Shown: positions 7,617-16,506, counted from the stretch's first letter. The stretch: DNA of 64,000 nt from Allokutzneria sp. A3M-2-11 16 (GCF_024213555.1 NZ_JANAVO010000008.1:1-64000), one strand, 5' to 3'. Numbers and translations: made by a program. Notes: generated by a model from the sequence alone, not told the origin.

Positions 7617-8492
7617 TCATGAGGATCGAAGTCCGCCCGCGATCTCGGTGATCTTGTCGATCGACCGGTCGGAGTCGAGCGCGGCCTCCTGTAGGCCGGC
7701 GAAACTGAGCTTATACCGCTCCACCGAAGCCTGTTCCTCCAGGTAGAAGCCGTAAACCAGGTTCTCGACGTACACCGTGTCCTGGTAGTGATCCTGGTCG
7801 AAGGACAGCACCGTGAACGGCGATCCGATGGCCGGGACGGCACCCGCGGAGAACGGGAGCACCTGGATCAGCACGGTCTCCAGCTCGGTCAGCTCCAACA
7901 ACCTCTCCAGCTGACCGAGCATCACCTTCGGGCCGCCGACCACCTGGCGCAGCGCGGCCTCACCGATCACCGCCGCGAAGCGCAGCGGGTTCTCACCGCG
8001 GATCCGGGCCTGCCGGGCGGTGCGCACCTCGGCGCGCTGCTTGGCGATCTCCTCGCTGACCTTCGGCAGATCGGCCAGCGCGAGCGCCTCGGCGTAGCCG
8101 TGGGTCTGCAACAGCCCGGGGATCAGGTCGGTCTTGAACGTCGACAGCCGCGCGGCCTCGGCCTCCTGCTCGACGAAGTCGTAGGCCACCTGCACCAGGG
8201 CCTCGGTGTTGTAGTCCTCCCACCACTGCCGCTCCTGCGCGGCCACCGCGTCCTGGAACAGCTGGTCCCGCTCGGGATCGGACACCCCGTAGATCAGCGC
8301 GAGGGCGATCACGTCCACCGGGGAGATGGGCTGCGCGGCGTTCTCGATCTTGCTGAGCTTCGCGGGGGACCAGCGCAGCTGCGGGGCGATGTCCTGCCCC
8401 TTCTTGCCCGCGGCGTCGCGCCACTGCCGCAACTGCCGCGCGATCCGCCGCAGGCGCACGCTCGCCCGGAAAGCCTCAGCCACGCCAAGCAC
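7617..8492 (-). CDS. XRE-family regulator with DUF5753 domain
   Basis: 291 residues. The N-terminal HTH (residues about 15-70; LRQWRDAAGKKGQDIAPQL, SPAKLSKIENA) is of the HTH_31 type. The remainder is DUF5753 (FKTDLIPGLLQTHGYAEAL and QVVGGPKVMLGQLERLLEL), the putative sensor domain. Upstream partner of the DUF397 gene. Both are transcribed away from the STAS-kinase gene, leaving about 100 bases for its own promoter. Confidence 0.92.
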   Translation of the reverse strand: MLGVAEAFRASVRLRRIARQLRQWRDAAGKKGQDIAPQLRWSPAKLSKIENAAQPISPVDVIALALIYGVSDPERDQLFQDAVAAQERQWWEDYNTEALVQVAYDFVEQEAEAARLSTFKTDLIPGLLQTHGYAEALALADLPKVSEEIAKQRAEVRTARQARIRGENPLRFAAVIGEAALRQVVGGPKVMLGQLERLLELTELETVLIQVLPFSAGAVPAIGSPFTVLSFDQDHYQDTVYVENLVYGFYLEEQASVERYKLSFAGLQEAALDSDRSIDKITEIAGGLRSS

Positions 8493-8592
8493 CCCATCCC
8501 TGATCGTCCGCGCGAGAAGCCTACGGGGGAACCGTTGTCATCTCCGATCACCTGACCAGGCGGAGCGGCGCTTCCGGCTCAGCGGGAAGCCG

Positions 8593-9324
8593 CTACACGG
8601 CGTCGAGCATGGCCCACACGCGTTTCCCGGCGGTGGTGACCTCGGCGCCCCACGCGATGCTGAGCCCCTCGACCAGGACCAGACCCCGGCCCCCGGTCAC
8701 CTCGGGAGTGCGTGGCTGAGGCCGGTGCCTGCTGCAGTCGCTGACCGCGAGGTGCAGGTGGCTGTCGCGCAGCGTCAGCGTCAGCACGGACTCGCTGTGC
8801 GCGTGCAGCACGGCGTTCGCGACCAGCTCACTGGCGACGGTGCGCGCCGCGTTGACGGTCTCGGTGAGTCCCCACGACCTACAAGCCCGGTCGACCAGGT
8901 CGCGGGCGCGCCGCGGGGCGCTCGTGCTCCGCGGAAGGCGTTGGCGGAACCGGGGCAGCACCGGCTGACCGCCTGCGATGTCCTTGGCCTGCTCCAGGGT
9001 GTGGCACACCGCGATGCGCTGGTGCGCGCCCTGGTGGGGCAACAGGGACAGCAGCTCGGATGAGGTCGTGCACAGCACCACCGCGCTGCCCGGCCACACG
9101 GCCGCGTTGACCGCGATCGTCGGCAGCACGGTCACGGCGCGGTCGTCGGCCAGCCGCAGTGCCGTGGCGTCGATGATCAGACAGGTCGGATGGGTGGCCA
9201 GCGCCTTGGCCGCCGCCGCCCACAGCAGCGGCGCGGTGCGCGTGTCCAGCACTCCGTGCAGTTCCACGATCGCGTGCGGCGGGTCGTCCTCGATGCGGCA
9301 GCGCAGCCCGTCCTCGCCGATCAT
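8593..9324 (-). CDS. STAS domain fused to anti-sigma-factor-type HATPase
   Basis: 243 residues from ATG 9324, which follows GGAAGG; a longer upstream reading has low-complexity basic residues and is less likely. Residues about 8-115 form a STAS/anti-anti-sigma fold (IVELHGVLDTRTA, CLIIDATALRLADD). Residues about 130-243 form an RsbW-like GHKL ATPase with N-box ELVANAVLHAH and G2-box GGRGLVLVEG. The STAS phospho-Ser position, normally in DSSG, reads DDRA, so it cannot be phosphorylated in the usual way. Partner-switch control of a sigma factor is the likely role; no sigma gene is adjacent. Confidence 0.82.
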   Translation of the reverse strand: MIGEDGLRCRIEDDPPHAIVELHGVLDTRTAPLLWAAAAKALATHPTCLIIDATALRLADDRAVTVLPTIAVNAAVWPGSAVVLCTTSSELLSLLPHQGAHQRIAVCHTLEQAKDIAGGQPVLPRFRQRLPRSTSAPRRARDLVDRACRSWGLTETVNAARTVASELVANAVLHAHSESVLTLTLRDSHLHLAVSDCSRHRPQPRTPEVTGGRGLVLVEGLSIAWGAEVTTAGKRVWAMLDAV

Positions 9325-9588
9325 CGCGGGCCTTCCCGCGCGGGTGGTTCCGCTCCGCCGGCATCGGTCATCCTGGTCATCCTGTCGATCGGCACGCACG
9401 GCCCGGCCAGTCTCCTCCCCGGCGCCGCGCGCCATCCACCGGGTGGGGTCGCGTCTTCCGCGTACCCGCGAGGTACCCGGTACGGGAGTCGTCCAATCGG
9501 GCGTTCGCCGCGAACCGGGTTTGACCGCGGTCTCGACGGGTTACCCGGTCCGGCCCACGGGTTCGCGGTGCGGGCTAAGGTCTGCGCC

Positions 9589-9858
9589 ATGCCCGAGAAG
9601 CAGGCCGCCGAGAAGCACAGCAGAGTCGCCGAGATCGAGCAGGCGGAGTTCGACGAGGTGGACAGCCCGCTGGACCTCGCGGTCCTGGTGCACGTGGAAC
9701 TGAGCCACGAGTTCGACGACACCCTCGACGTGGGTGCCGTCGCCGACTACTTCGCCGAGCGCGGCTGGGCGGCCGACCGCGACGAGGTCCGGGCGGCGCT
9801 GGCCCGGCTGGCCGACGCCGAGCTGCTGGAGTGGCTGGTCCTCCCGGCAGACCTGTAG
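9589..9858 (+). CDS. Conserved hypothetical, small acidic protein
   Basis: 89 residues, rich in Glu and Asp, cytoplasmic. The C-terminal half (DVGAVADYFAERGWAADRDE, then AALARLADAELLEWL) looks like a small winged-helix or helical unit. No family recognised with certainty. Divergent from the STAS-kinase gene, with about 260 bases between them holding both promoters. A large hairpin overlaps its stop codon. Confidence 0.7.
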   Translation: MPEKQAAEKHSRVAEIEQAEFDEVDSPLDLAVLVHVELSHEFDDTLDVGAVADYFAERGWAADRDEVRAALARLADAELLEWLVLPADL

Positions 9859-9909
9859 GGCCTGTGTGCGAGGCCCGTGTTCATCGAACGGGCCCCACAC
9901 GCAGGCCCT
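9857..9909 (+). terminator. Long hairpin terminator
   Basis: Outer arms AGGGCCTGTGTG/CACACGCAGGCCCT and an inner pair GGCCCGT/ACGGGCC make an extended stem starting in the stop codon of the 89-residue protein gene. Confidence 0.7.
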
Positions 9910-9982
9910 GAGCCGAACAGGTCAACCTGCTTGGGTGCTCGACGCTGTGCCGCGGCGTTGGCAACATCGTCGAGTGGAGTCG

Positions 9983-12019
9983 ATGAGCGGCGACGACCGG
10001 ACTGGGACATGCCGAACGGCGATGCGCCTGGACGCCTTCGCCTTCGGGGGTGACTACAACCCGGAGCAGTGGCCCGAGGCGGTGTGGGACTCCGACATGG
10101 AGCTGATGCGCCGCGCCGGGGTCACCATGGCCACGGTCGGCGTGTTCGGCTGGGCCCAGGTGCAGACCGGCCCGGACACCTTCGACTTCGGGTGGTGCGA
10201 CCGGGCGCTGGACAAGCTCGCGGACAACGGCGTCGGGGTCTGCCTGGCCACGATGACCGCGTCCCCGCCGCCGTGGCTGGCCCGGCTGCACCCGGAGACG
10301 CTGCCGGTCACCGCGGACGGCACCCGGCTGTGGCCCGGTGGGCGCCAGCACTACTGCCCGTCCAGCCCGGTCTACCGCGAGCACGCCGTCGCGCTCGTCG
10401 AGCGGATCGCGCAGCGCTACGCCCGGCACCCCGCGCTGCGGCTGTGGCACATCGGCAACGAGTACGGCTGCCACGTGTCCACCTGCTACTGCGACGTCTC
10501 CGCCGAGGCCTTCCGCGGCTGGCTGGCCCGCCGCTACGGCGACGTCGACGGGCTCAACGAGGCGTGGTCGACGGCGTTCTGGTCGCAGCGCTACTCCAGC
10601 TTCGACGAGGTGCTGCCGCCGCGCACCGTCCCGGCGATCCCCAACCCCGCGCAGAACCTGGACTTCCAGCGGTTCTCCTCCGACGCGATGCTGGAGTGCT
10701 TCCTGCTGGAGAAGGACGTGCTGCGCGCCCACACCCCGGGCGTTCCGGTCACCACCAACCTGCTCGGGCTGGCCAAGTCCGTCGACTTCTTCGAGTGGGC
10801 GCGGCACCAGGACGTGATCTCCCACGACTCCTACCCGGACCCGCACCGCGCGGACACCCACGTCGAGGTCGCGTTCAACTACGACCTGATGCGCTCGCTC
10901 GGCGACGGCCGCCCGTGGCTGCTGATGGAGCAGGCGCCGAGCGCGGTGAACTGGCGGGAACGCAACGCCCCCAAGGCTCCGGGGCAGATGCGGCTGTGGA
11001 GCTACCAGGCGGTGGCCCGCGGTTCGGACGCGGTGCTCTACTTCCAGTTCCGGCAGTCCCGCGGTGGCGCCGAGCGGTTCCACTCCGCGATCGTGCCGCA
11101 CGCCGGGCCGGAGACCCGGATCTTCCGCGAGGTCGCCGACCTGGGCGCCGAGCTGTCCAAGCTGCCGGAGATCCTCGGCTCGCGGGTGGAGGCGAACGCC
11201 GCGCTGCTGATGGACTGGTCCAGCTGGTGGGCGCTGGAGGCGGAGTCGCACCCGGCGACCGACCTCAGCCAGGTCGACGCCAACCTCGCGCACTACCACC
11301 CGCTGTGGGAGTCGCGGATCACCACCGACATCGTGCACCCCGCCGCCGACCTCAGCCGCTACCGGTTCGTCGTGGTGCCCAACCTGTACCTCGTCGACGC
11401 GGACGTGGCGGCCAACCTGATCGAGTACGTGCGCACCGGCGGCCACCTGGTGATGTCGTTCTTCTCCGGCATCGTCGACGGCAACGACCGCGTGCACCTC
11501 GGCGGCTACCCGGCGCCGTTCCGCGAACTGCTCGGCGTGCACGTGGAGGAGTTCTGGCCGCTGCCCCCGCACGGCGCGGTCGGCCTCGCCCTCACCGACG
11601 GCCACCACGGCACGGGCACCCTGTGGTCGGAGTGGATCAACCTGGAGGGCGCCGAGGCCCTCGCCACCTTCGCGGGCGGTGAGCTCTCCGGCCGCCCGGC
11701 GATCACCCGCCGCTCCTACGGCGCGGGCGTGGCCTACTACCTCGGCACGAAGCCCGACGCGACCACCATGGGCACCCTGCTGCGCAAGGCCGCCGCGGCG
11801 GCCGGTGCGGCCCCCGTCCTCCCGGGCGCCCCGGCGGGTGTGGAGGTGACGGTGCGCAGGACCGAGGACGGCACCCGGTTCCTCTTCCTGCTCAACCACA
11901 ACGTGTTCGCCGTCCCGGTGCCCGTCCCGCCGGACGCCACCGACGCGTTCACCGGCCAGGACCTCGGCGACCAGGTCACCCTCGACCGCCGCGGCGTCCT
12001 CATCGCCCGCCTACCCTGA
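9983..12019 (+). CDS. GH42 beta-galactosidase
   Basis: 678 residues, the full length of GH42 enzymes, probably cytoplasmic as no signal peptide is seen. Domain order is a TIM barrel (FGGDYNPEQWPEAVW, GVFGWAQ), a trimerisation domain and a C-terminal beta domain. The acid/base is Glu160 in HIGNEYG and the nucleophile Glu316 in LLMEQAPS. Cys125, Cys163, Cys168 and Cys170 match the zinc-binding cysteines of Thermus-type GH42. It should cleave beta-galactosides or related plant glycosides. ATG 9983 follows GGAG; ATG 10022 is the alternative. Single gene, followed by a palindromic repeat and a strong hairpin; no sugar transporter nearby. Confidence 0.93.
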   Translation: MSGDDRTGTCRTAMRLDAFAFGGDYNPEQWPEAVWDSDMELMRRAGVTMATVGVFGWAQVQTGPDTFDFGWCDRALDKLADNGVGVCLATMTASPPPWLARLHPETLPVTADGTRLWPGGRQHYCPSSPVYREHAVALVERIAQRYARHPALRLWHIGNEYGCHVSTCYCDVSAEAFRGWLARRYGDVDGLNEAWSTAFWSQRYSSFDEVLPPRTVPAIPNPAQNLDFQRFSSDAMLECFLLEKDVLRAHTPGVPVTTNLLGLAKSVDFFEWARHQDVISHDSYPDPHRADTHVEVAFNYDLMRSLGDGRPWLLMEQAPSAVNWRERNAPKAPGQMRLWSYQAVARGSDAVLYFQFRQSRGGAERFHSAIVPHAGPETRIFREVADLGAELSKLPEILGSRVEANAALLMDWSSWWALEAESHPATDLSQVDANLAHYHPLWESRITTDIVHPAADLSRYRFVVVPNLYLVDADVAANLIEYVRTGGHLVMSFFSGIVDGNDRVHLGGYPAPFRELLGVHVEEFWPLPPHGAVGLALTDGHHGTGTLWSEWINLEGAEALATFAGGELSGRPAITRRSYGAGVAYYLGTKPDATTMGTLLRKAAAAAGAAPVLPGAPAGVEVTVRRTEDGTRFLFLLNHNVFAVPVPVPPDATDAFTGQDLGDQVTLDRRGVLIARLP

Positions 12020-12030
12020 CCCCTCCGGTT

Positions 12031-12083
12031 GTACCCAATGTGACATTTGTTTCGCTGGACGTAACGAATGCCACATTGGTTAC
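12031..12083. repeat. Dispersed palindrome, family A, copy 1
   Basis: Imperfect inverted repeat with arms at 12031-12051 and 12063-12083 (about 18 of 21 positions pair), core words CCAATGTG and CCACATTGG. The same palindrome recurs at 27014-27062. Located after the galactosidase gene, between convergent genes. Confidence 0.8.
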
Positions 12084-12108
12084 CCCATCGTCCACAGTGG
12101 ACGATGGG
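12084..12108. terminator. Hairpin terminator after the galactosidase gene
   Basis: Perfect 11-base arms CCCATCGTCCA/TGGACGATGGG with loop CAG, immediately after the family A palindrome. Confidence 0.75.
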
Positions 12109-12234
12109 CCGCCCTGAGTGGAACTCCACCCACCCCGCCGCTGCGCTTGCCCCTTCATCACAGCCCAGGCAATGCTTGAAAGCGGGGGGTCCCTCGGAGC
12201 GTGCGAAAGCCACCCTCGCCCACCCGACGTCGTT

Positions 12235-12291
12235 ATGCCCTGAACGACCCGTTCGGGGAACTCAACGCCCGGAACGACCCGTTCAGGGCAT
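12235..12291. terminator. Hairpin overlapping the GNAT stop codon
   Basis: Perfect 12-base inverted repeat ATGCCCTGAACG/CGTTCAGGGCAT with 33 bases between the arms. A direct repeat GAACGACCCGTTC lies inside. The right arm contains the stop codon of the leftward acetyltransferase gene. Confidence 0.6.
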
Positions 12292-12825
12292 GAGCGCGGT
12301 GAACTCCTCGGTGGTCATGCCGAAGCGCACGAGGTCGTGGTGCGTGCCGCCGGTGAACACCTGGCGGCGCAGGCGGCCCTCCTCCGCGAACCCGAGTTTG
12401 TGGTGCAGCGCAAGGGAATCCTCGTTGAAGGCGTAGACGCCCACGTCGCACTTCTGGTACCTGCGCTCGCCGAACATGTAGCCGAGCAGCAGCGTGATCG
12501 CCTCGCGCGCGTAGCCCTTGCGGCGGTACCGGCGCAGCACGCCGAGGCCGTAGCTGAAGCAGCCGTCGAGCGGGCGGGCGTCGAAGGTGTTGATCGAGCC
12601 GACGAACGTGCTCCCGGCGATCGCCTCGATCACCAGGCGGAAGGCGTCGGAGTCGGTGGACTGCTCCTGCGCCCACGCGCGGTAACCGGCCTCCGAGCGC
12701 GGCGGGAAGACGCGGTCGGTGGCGCGCTGGTCGGCGGTGTCGCGGTCGAAGGCGGCGAAGGCGGCCCAGTCCTCGGGCTCGACGGCGCGCAACCGGACGA
12801 GCTCTCCGCTCCACAGCGAGGTCAT
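12283..12825 (-). CDS. GNAT acetyltransferase (RimJ/RimL-like)
   Basis: About 180 residues. GNAT fold of the RimJ/L type: WSGELVRLRAVEPEDW at the start, acetyl-CoA loop RRYRRKGYAREAI in the middle, and NEDSLALHHKLGFAEEG in the last third. It transfers an acetyl group to an unidentified amine, either a protein N-terminus or a small molecule. ATG 12825 is preferred over the in-frame start five codons upstream. Its start lies 16 bases after the stop of the mannosyltransferase-like gene, so it probably shares that transcript. Confidence 0.88.
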   Translation of the reverse strand: MTSLWSGELVRLRAVEPEDWAAFAAFDRDTADQRATDRVFPPRSEAGYRAWAQEQSTDSDAFRLVIEAIAGSTFVGSINTFDARPLDGCFSYGLGVLRRYRRKGYAREAITLLLGYMFGERRYQKCDVGVYAFNEDSLALHHKLGFAEEGRLRRQVFTGGTHHDLVRFGMTTEEFTALMP

Positions 12826-12841
12826 GGCCGACCGAACCACG

Positions 12842-14068
12842 TCAGGACGGTCGCGCGACAGTGGTTTTCCGTAGCCGCAACACGATCCACACCGAGGAGA
12901 GCGCGAACACGAGCAGGTAGACGTTGCTGGTGACCGCTTCGAGCCACGGCCACGAACGCAGCGCGAACAACCCGATCTCCGGCTGCGTCCTGCCCCCGGC
13001 GGGCGGGAAGCTGACGATCCACGCGAAGGTCAGCGCGTACACCCCGCCGACCACCCACCACCCGGGCCGTCCGGCCGTGCGCGCGAGGTGCACCAGGTAC
13101 ACCAGCAGCGGGACGAACCACACCCAGTGGTGCTCCCAGGAGAACGGCGACACCGCCGTCCCGGTCATGCCGACCACCGTCACCGCGAGCAGCTCCTCGC
13201 CGCGCCGGTGCGCCCACACCGCGAGGCCCATCCCGAGCCCGCCGACGATCAGGGCGAGCACCAGCCACGTCGCCGACGTCGCGTTGTTGTTCCCGGTCAG
13301 CCGCGCCAGCATCCCGCTGATCGACTGGTTGCTGTACGAGGCGGTGTCGCCGATCCGGTTGGAGGACAGGAAAACCCCGCCCCAGTACCGGGCGGCGTCG
13401 CGGGGCAGCAGCAGGAACCCGAGCCCGATGGTGGCGGCGAACGTGGCCAGCGCGGTGGCCGCCGCGCGGAACCGCCCGGTGACCACGAGGTAGCCGACGA
13501 AGATCAGCGGGGTGAGCTTGATCCCGGCGGCGATCCCGACGCACACGCCCTGCCAGCGGGAGTCGCGGAACCGGCTGACGTCCAGCAGCACCAGCATCAT
13601 CAGCACCAGGTTGACCTGGCCGAGCGCGGTGGTCAGCCACACCGAGTCCAGCCACAGCGCCGCGCCCGCCATGAGCACCGACGTCGCGACGAGCGCGCGG
13701 TCCCGCTTGTAGCCCAGCGTGCGCCACGACAGCATCACCGCGGGGATCACCAGCAGGAAGTGCGCCGGGGTGACCACCGCGGCCAGCGGGATCACCGGGA
13801 CCACGCCGAACGGCACGAACACGAGGGCGGCGAACGGCGTGTAGGTCCACTCCATCTGGAAGGTGATCGGCCCCTCGTAGAGCGGGCGGCCGGCGAGCAC
13901 CGTCTCCCCGGCCGCCCGGTACACGTTCAGGTCCACGCCGACCGGAGCCGCCTTCGGCCAGATCAGAAATGTCAGCGCGTGCAGCAGGATCGCGGCGCCG
14001 AAAACGCTCCACGCGATCCGGGGCGTGATCCACGCGCGTTCCTGCCGAATGTCGGTGCCGGTGCTCAC
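12842..14068 (-). CDS. GT87/DUF2029-type membrane mannosyltransferase
   Basis: 408 residues with about ten hydrophobic segments, a GT-C glycosyltransferase. The first extracytoplasmic loop has VDLNVYRAAGETVLAGRPLY and a nearby acidic region. The middle has GIAAGIKLTPLIF and the late loop has SPFSWEHHWVW, all typical of alpha-mannosyltransferases that use polyprenyl-phosphate-mannose, such as the mycobacterial PimE relatives. Likely role is adding mannose to phosphatidylinositol mannosides or lipomannan in the membrane. Followed by the GNAT gene and preceded 7 bases away by the hydrolase-fold gene, all on the same strand. Confidence 0.85.
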   Translation of the reverse strand: MSTGTDIRQERAWITPRIAWSVFGAAILLHALTFLIWPKAAPVGVDLNVYRAAGETVLAGRPLYEGPITFQMEWTYTPFAALVFVPFGVVPVIPLAAVVTPAHFLLVIPAVMLSWRTLGYKRDRALVATSVLMAGAALWLDSVWLTTALGQVNLVLMMLVLLDVSRFRDSRWQGVCVGIAAGIKLTPLIFVGYLVVTGRFRAAATALATFAATIGLGFLLLPRDAARYWGGVFLSSNRIGDTASYSNQSISGMLARLTGNNNATSATWLVLALIVGGLGMGLAVWAHRRGEELLAVTVVGMTGTAVSPFSWEHHWVWFVPLLVYLVHLARTAGRPGWWVVGGVYALTFAWIVSFPPAGGRTQPEIGLFALRSWPWLEAVTSNVYLLVFALSSVWIVLRLRKTTVARPS

Positions 14069-14075
14069 CGGCGAA

Positions 14076-14828
14076 TTATCGCAGGCAGTGCCCGGCGACC
14101 GCGCGCACCAGTGGCCCGCGATTGGATTCGGTGAACTCCAGGCCCAGATCGGCGATCTCCACGAAATCGGCCCCGCTGATCCGGTCCGCGAGGTGGCGGC
14201 CGTGCGGCGGCGGGCAGATCGGGTCGAGCGCGCCCTGCACGACCAGCGTCCTGGTGGTGATCCGGGCCAGGTCAGGGCCGCGTTCGAGGAGCGTGTCGGG
14301 CAGGTGCGCGTGCGGGTGGTCCTCGTGATCGCCGCCCGCGACGGCGTCCAGGAACTCCATGCGGGGCGGCGGAAGACCGTCGGCGGACGGTTCCCCGTTC
14401 AGCGCCCGTTCCCAGTTCCCGAAGAAGTCCACGCCGAGCGCGAAACTCCCCGCCAGCGTCACCGAAAGAAGCCGATCGGCGTGCTCGATCGCGAGGAGTT
14501 GTCCGATCGCCCCACCCATCCCGAAACCGAAAACGTGAGCGCGGTTTATCCCCCAGTCGTCGAGGATTCGAATCGCGTCCTTGACGAGCGTGTCGATCGT
14601 GTACGGGTGCTGTTCGAAGTCCCGCCGGGTGGACCGCCCGGTGTCGCGCTGGTCGTAGCGCAGCACCCGGAACCCGGCCGCGGCGAACCCGGCGAGCAGA
14701 TCGTCGGGCCAGTGCTCCGACGACGACACGTCCGGCGTGATCAACAACAGCGGGGGAGCGGCGGGATCACCGAGATCTTGGCTCCACAGAAGGACATCGG
14801 CTTCGGCTTCGACGAGGAGTTCCGGCAT
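14076..14828 (-). CDS. Alpha/beta-hydrolase fold protein lacking the nucleophile Ser
   Basis: About 250 residues from ATG 14828. The fold is clear: YDQRDTGRST after strand 4, the nucleophile-elbow region VFGFGMGGAIG, and GALDPICPP for the acid. The elbow is normally G-x-S-x-G, but here the Ser is Gly (codon GGG at 14522-14520). The usual C-terminal GxGH His is also absent (DLGLEFTES). It is probably a catalytically dead or repurposed hydrolase, perhaps a binding protein. It precedes the mannosyltransferase gene on the same strand by 7 bases, which suggests shared expression. Confidence 0.82.
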   Translation of the reverse strand: MPELLVEAEADVLLWSQDLGDPAAPPLLLITPDVSSSEHWPDDLLAGFAAAGFRVLRYDQRDTGRSTRRDFEQHPYTIDTLVKDAIRILDDWGINRAHVFGFGMGGAIGQLLAIEHADRLLSVTLAGSFALGVDFFGNWERALNGEPSADGLPPPRMEFLDAVAGGDHEDHPHAHLPDTLLERGPDLARITTRTLVVQGALDPICPPPHGRHLADRISGADFVEIADLGLEFTESNRGPLVRAVAGHCLR

Positions 14829-14870
14829 GCCGACGACGGTAGGAGGCCGGGGACCCCATACGCACATAAC

Positions 14871-15806
14871 TCATTGCTTTTGCAAACCCGGCAGCTCGGC
14901 ATTGATCTCCAGCAGCCAGTGCGCGATCTCCGCCGTGTCGTCGAAGGTCGCGTGGTCGGGCGCGTCCGGCGACCAGGAGCCGTCCGGTGACTGGAGGCTG
15001 AGCAGGTGCTCGGCGATGTCCGTGGCCAGCTCCGCGTAGTTCTCCGAGCCGGTCGCCCTCGCGAGCAGCGCGGCGCCCCACGCCACCTTGTGGCTGAACA
15101 GGCAGCTCCGCAGGTTCTCGCCGCACCGCAGCGCGTAGTCGGCGAACGCCTCGGCCGTGGCGAGGGCGTCCGCCGAGCCGGTGGCGTCGTGCAGCTTGGC
15201 GAGGAACGCCATCGGATACCCGATCATGAAGTACGGCTGGTCGGGCTTTCCGGTACTCAGTACCTGGAGGGCCCCGGTCCCGTTGGCGCGCAGCAGGAAC
15301 TCCTGCCCCCGCTCGGGCCCCGACGCGAGGAACCGCGACAGCCATCGGCCCGCCGCGCGAGCCGTGTCGAGGTCGCCGAGCTGGAGTGCGACCAGCCCGA
15401 TGTGCGCCGTGGTCAGCACATCCGGCTCGGCGGCGGGATTCGACCGGAACCCGCCATCGGCACCGCGGTAGCCGAGCAGGTGCCGGTAGGTGGCTTGGGC
15501 GACGCCGAAACGTCCCAATCGCTGAGCGGCCAACGCGATCCAGCCGTTCGGATAGGACCAGAACTCGGTGAAGATCGCGTTGTGGCTCTTCACGCCCGCC
15601 GCCGTCGCGAAGTCACCGTCCGCGGTGCCGAACTTCGCGACCGCCTCGTCGAGCACGTCCCGGGCTTCACGCGGATGCCCGGCGAGACCGAGTACCGCGG
15701 GGGACTTGTAGTAGCACGCGAGGTCGTCCGGCCGCCGCCGCTCCAACAGCCAGGCGACTGCCCGGTGCGCGGCGTCCTCGTAGCGGAGGGTCATCATCAA
15801 CGTCAT
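14871..15806 (-). CDS. Alpha-alpha barrel (prenyltransferase/squalene-cyclase-like) protein
   Basis: About 311 residues from ATG 15806; ATGs at 15797 and 15794 are alternatives. It is made of repeated helical hairpins with Gly-rich turns (YRGADGGFRSNP, LLSLQSPDGSWSPDAPD) and a DDTAEIAHWLLE end, as in alpha/alpha toroids of terpene cyclases and glycosidases. No QW or DXDD signature proves cyclase chemistry. No signal peptide. Its start codon overlaps that of the divergent RraA-like gene, so the two share control DNA inside each other's coding sequence. Substrate unknown. Confidence 0.65.
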   Translation of the reverse strand: MTLMMTLRYEDAAHRAVAWLLERRRPDDLACYYKSPAVLGLAGHPREARDVLDEAVAKFGTADGDFATAAGVKSHNAIFTEFWSYPNGWIALAAQRLGRFGVAQATYRHLLGYRGADGGFRSNPAAEPDVLTTAHIGLVALQLGDLDTARAAGRWLSRFLASGPERGQEFLLRANGTGALQVLSTGKPDQPYFMIGYPMAFLAKLHDATGSADALATAEAFADYALRCGENLRSCLFSHKVAWGAALLARATGSENYAELATDIAEHLLSLQSPDGSWSPDAPDHATFDDTAEIAHWLLEINAELPGLQKQ

Positions 15807-16497
15807 GTTGGACGCTTTCGCAGACCTGTCAACGCCATTGGTGGCAGACGCATGCCTTCGGGCTAACGTGCCGCTCAGATCCGCCCCTTCGGGCATTCGC
15901 GCCGTGGTCCCGGGACACCGCCTCGCGGGCCGCGCGCTCCCGGTGCGGCACTACGGCAGCGTCGACGTCTTCCTGGAGGCCTTCGGCAACGCCGCGCCGG
16001 GCGACGTCCTCGTGATCGACAACGGCGGGCGTGAGGACGAGGCGTGCGTCGGCGACCTCGCCGTCCTCGAAGCCGCGGCGGCGGGCGTGTCCGGCCTCGC
16101 CGTCTGGGGCCTGCACCGGGACACGCCGGAGCTGGTCGAGATCGGCCTGCCGGTGTTCAGCTACGGCAGCTACCCGCCCGGCCCCGTGCGGCTGGACGAG
16201 CAGGAGCCCGACGCGCTGAGCACCGCGCGGTTCGGCCCGCACCTGATCTCCGCGGCGGACGTCGTCTTCGGTGATCCCGACGGCGTGGTGTTCGTTCCGG
16301 CCGAGCGCGTCGACGAGGTGCTGGCCGTCGCCGCTCGGATCCGGCGGACCGAGCGCGACCAGGCCGATCTCATCCGGGCGGGCCGGACCCTGCGGCAGCA
16401 GACCCGTTTCGACGACTACCTGGCCCGGCGCGCGGCGGACCCGGCGCACACCTTCCGCAGGCACCTGCGCGAGATTGGCGGCGCCATCGAGGAATGA
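15805..16497 (+). CDS. RraA-like / HMG aldolase family protein
   Basis: 230 residues. RraA/4-hydroxy-4-methyl-2-oxoglutarate aldolase fold: STPLVADACLRA at the start, a substrate loop GDVLVIDNGGREDEACVGDL, and DVVFGDPDGVVFVPAERVDEV in the last third, which is the conserved D-x-DGV-V-P element. The family includes metal-dependent pyruvate aldolases and RNase E inhibitors; the GGR...D residues are compatible with an aldolase. The start at 15805 agrees with family alignments. Divergent with overlapping start to the alpha-barrel gene, suggesting linked regulation. Confidence 0.85.
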   Translation: MLDAFADLSTPLVADACLRANVPLRSAPSGIRAVVPGHRLAGRALPVRHYGSVDVFLEAFGNAAPGDVLVIDNGGREDEACVGDLAVLEAAAAGVSGLAVWGLHRDTPELVEIGLPVFSYGSYPPGPVRLDEQEPDALSTARFGPHLISAADVVFGDPDGVVFVPAERVDEVLAVAARIRRTERDQADLIRAGRTLRQQTRFDDYLARRAADPAHTFRRHLREIGGAIEE

Positions 16498-16506
16498 GTG
16501 CGGGGC

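Noticed and set aside
10069-11682. Long alternative-frame ORF inside the galactosidase gene
   Set aside because: Arg/Pro/Ala-rich shadow of high-GC third-position bias with no domain; the GH42 frame is unambiguous.
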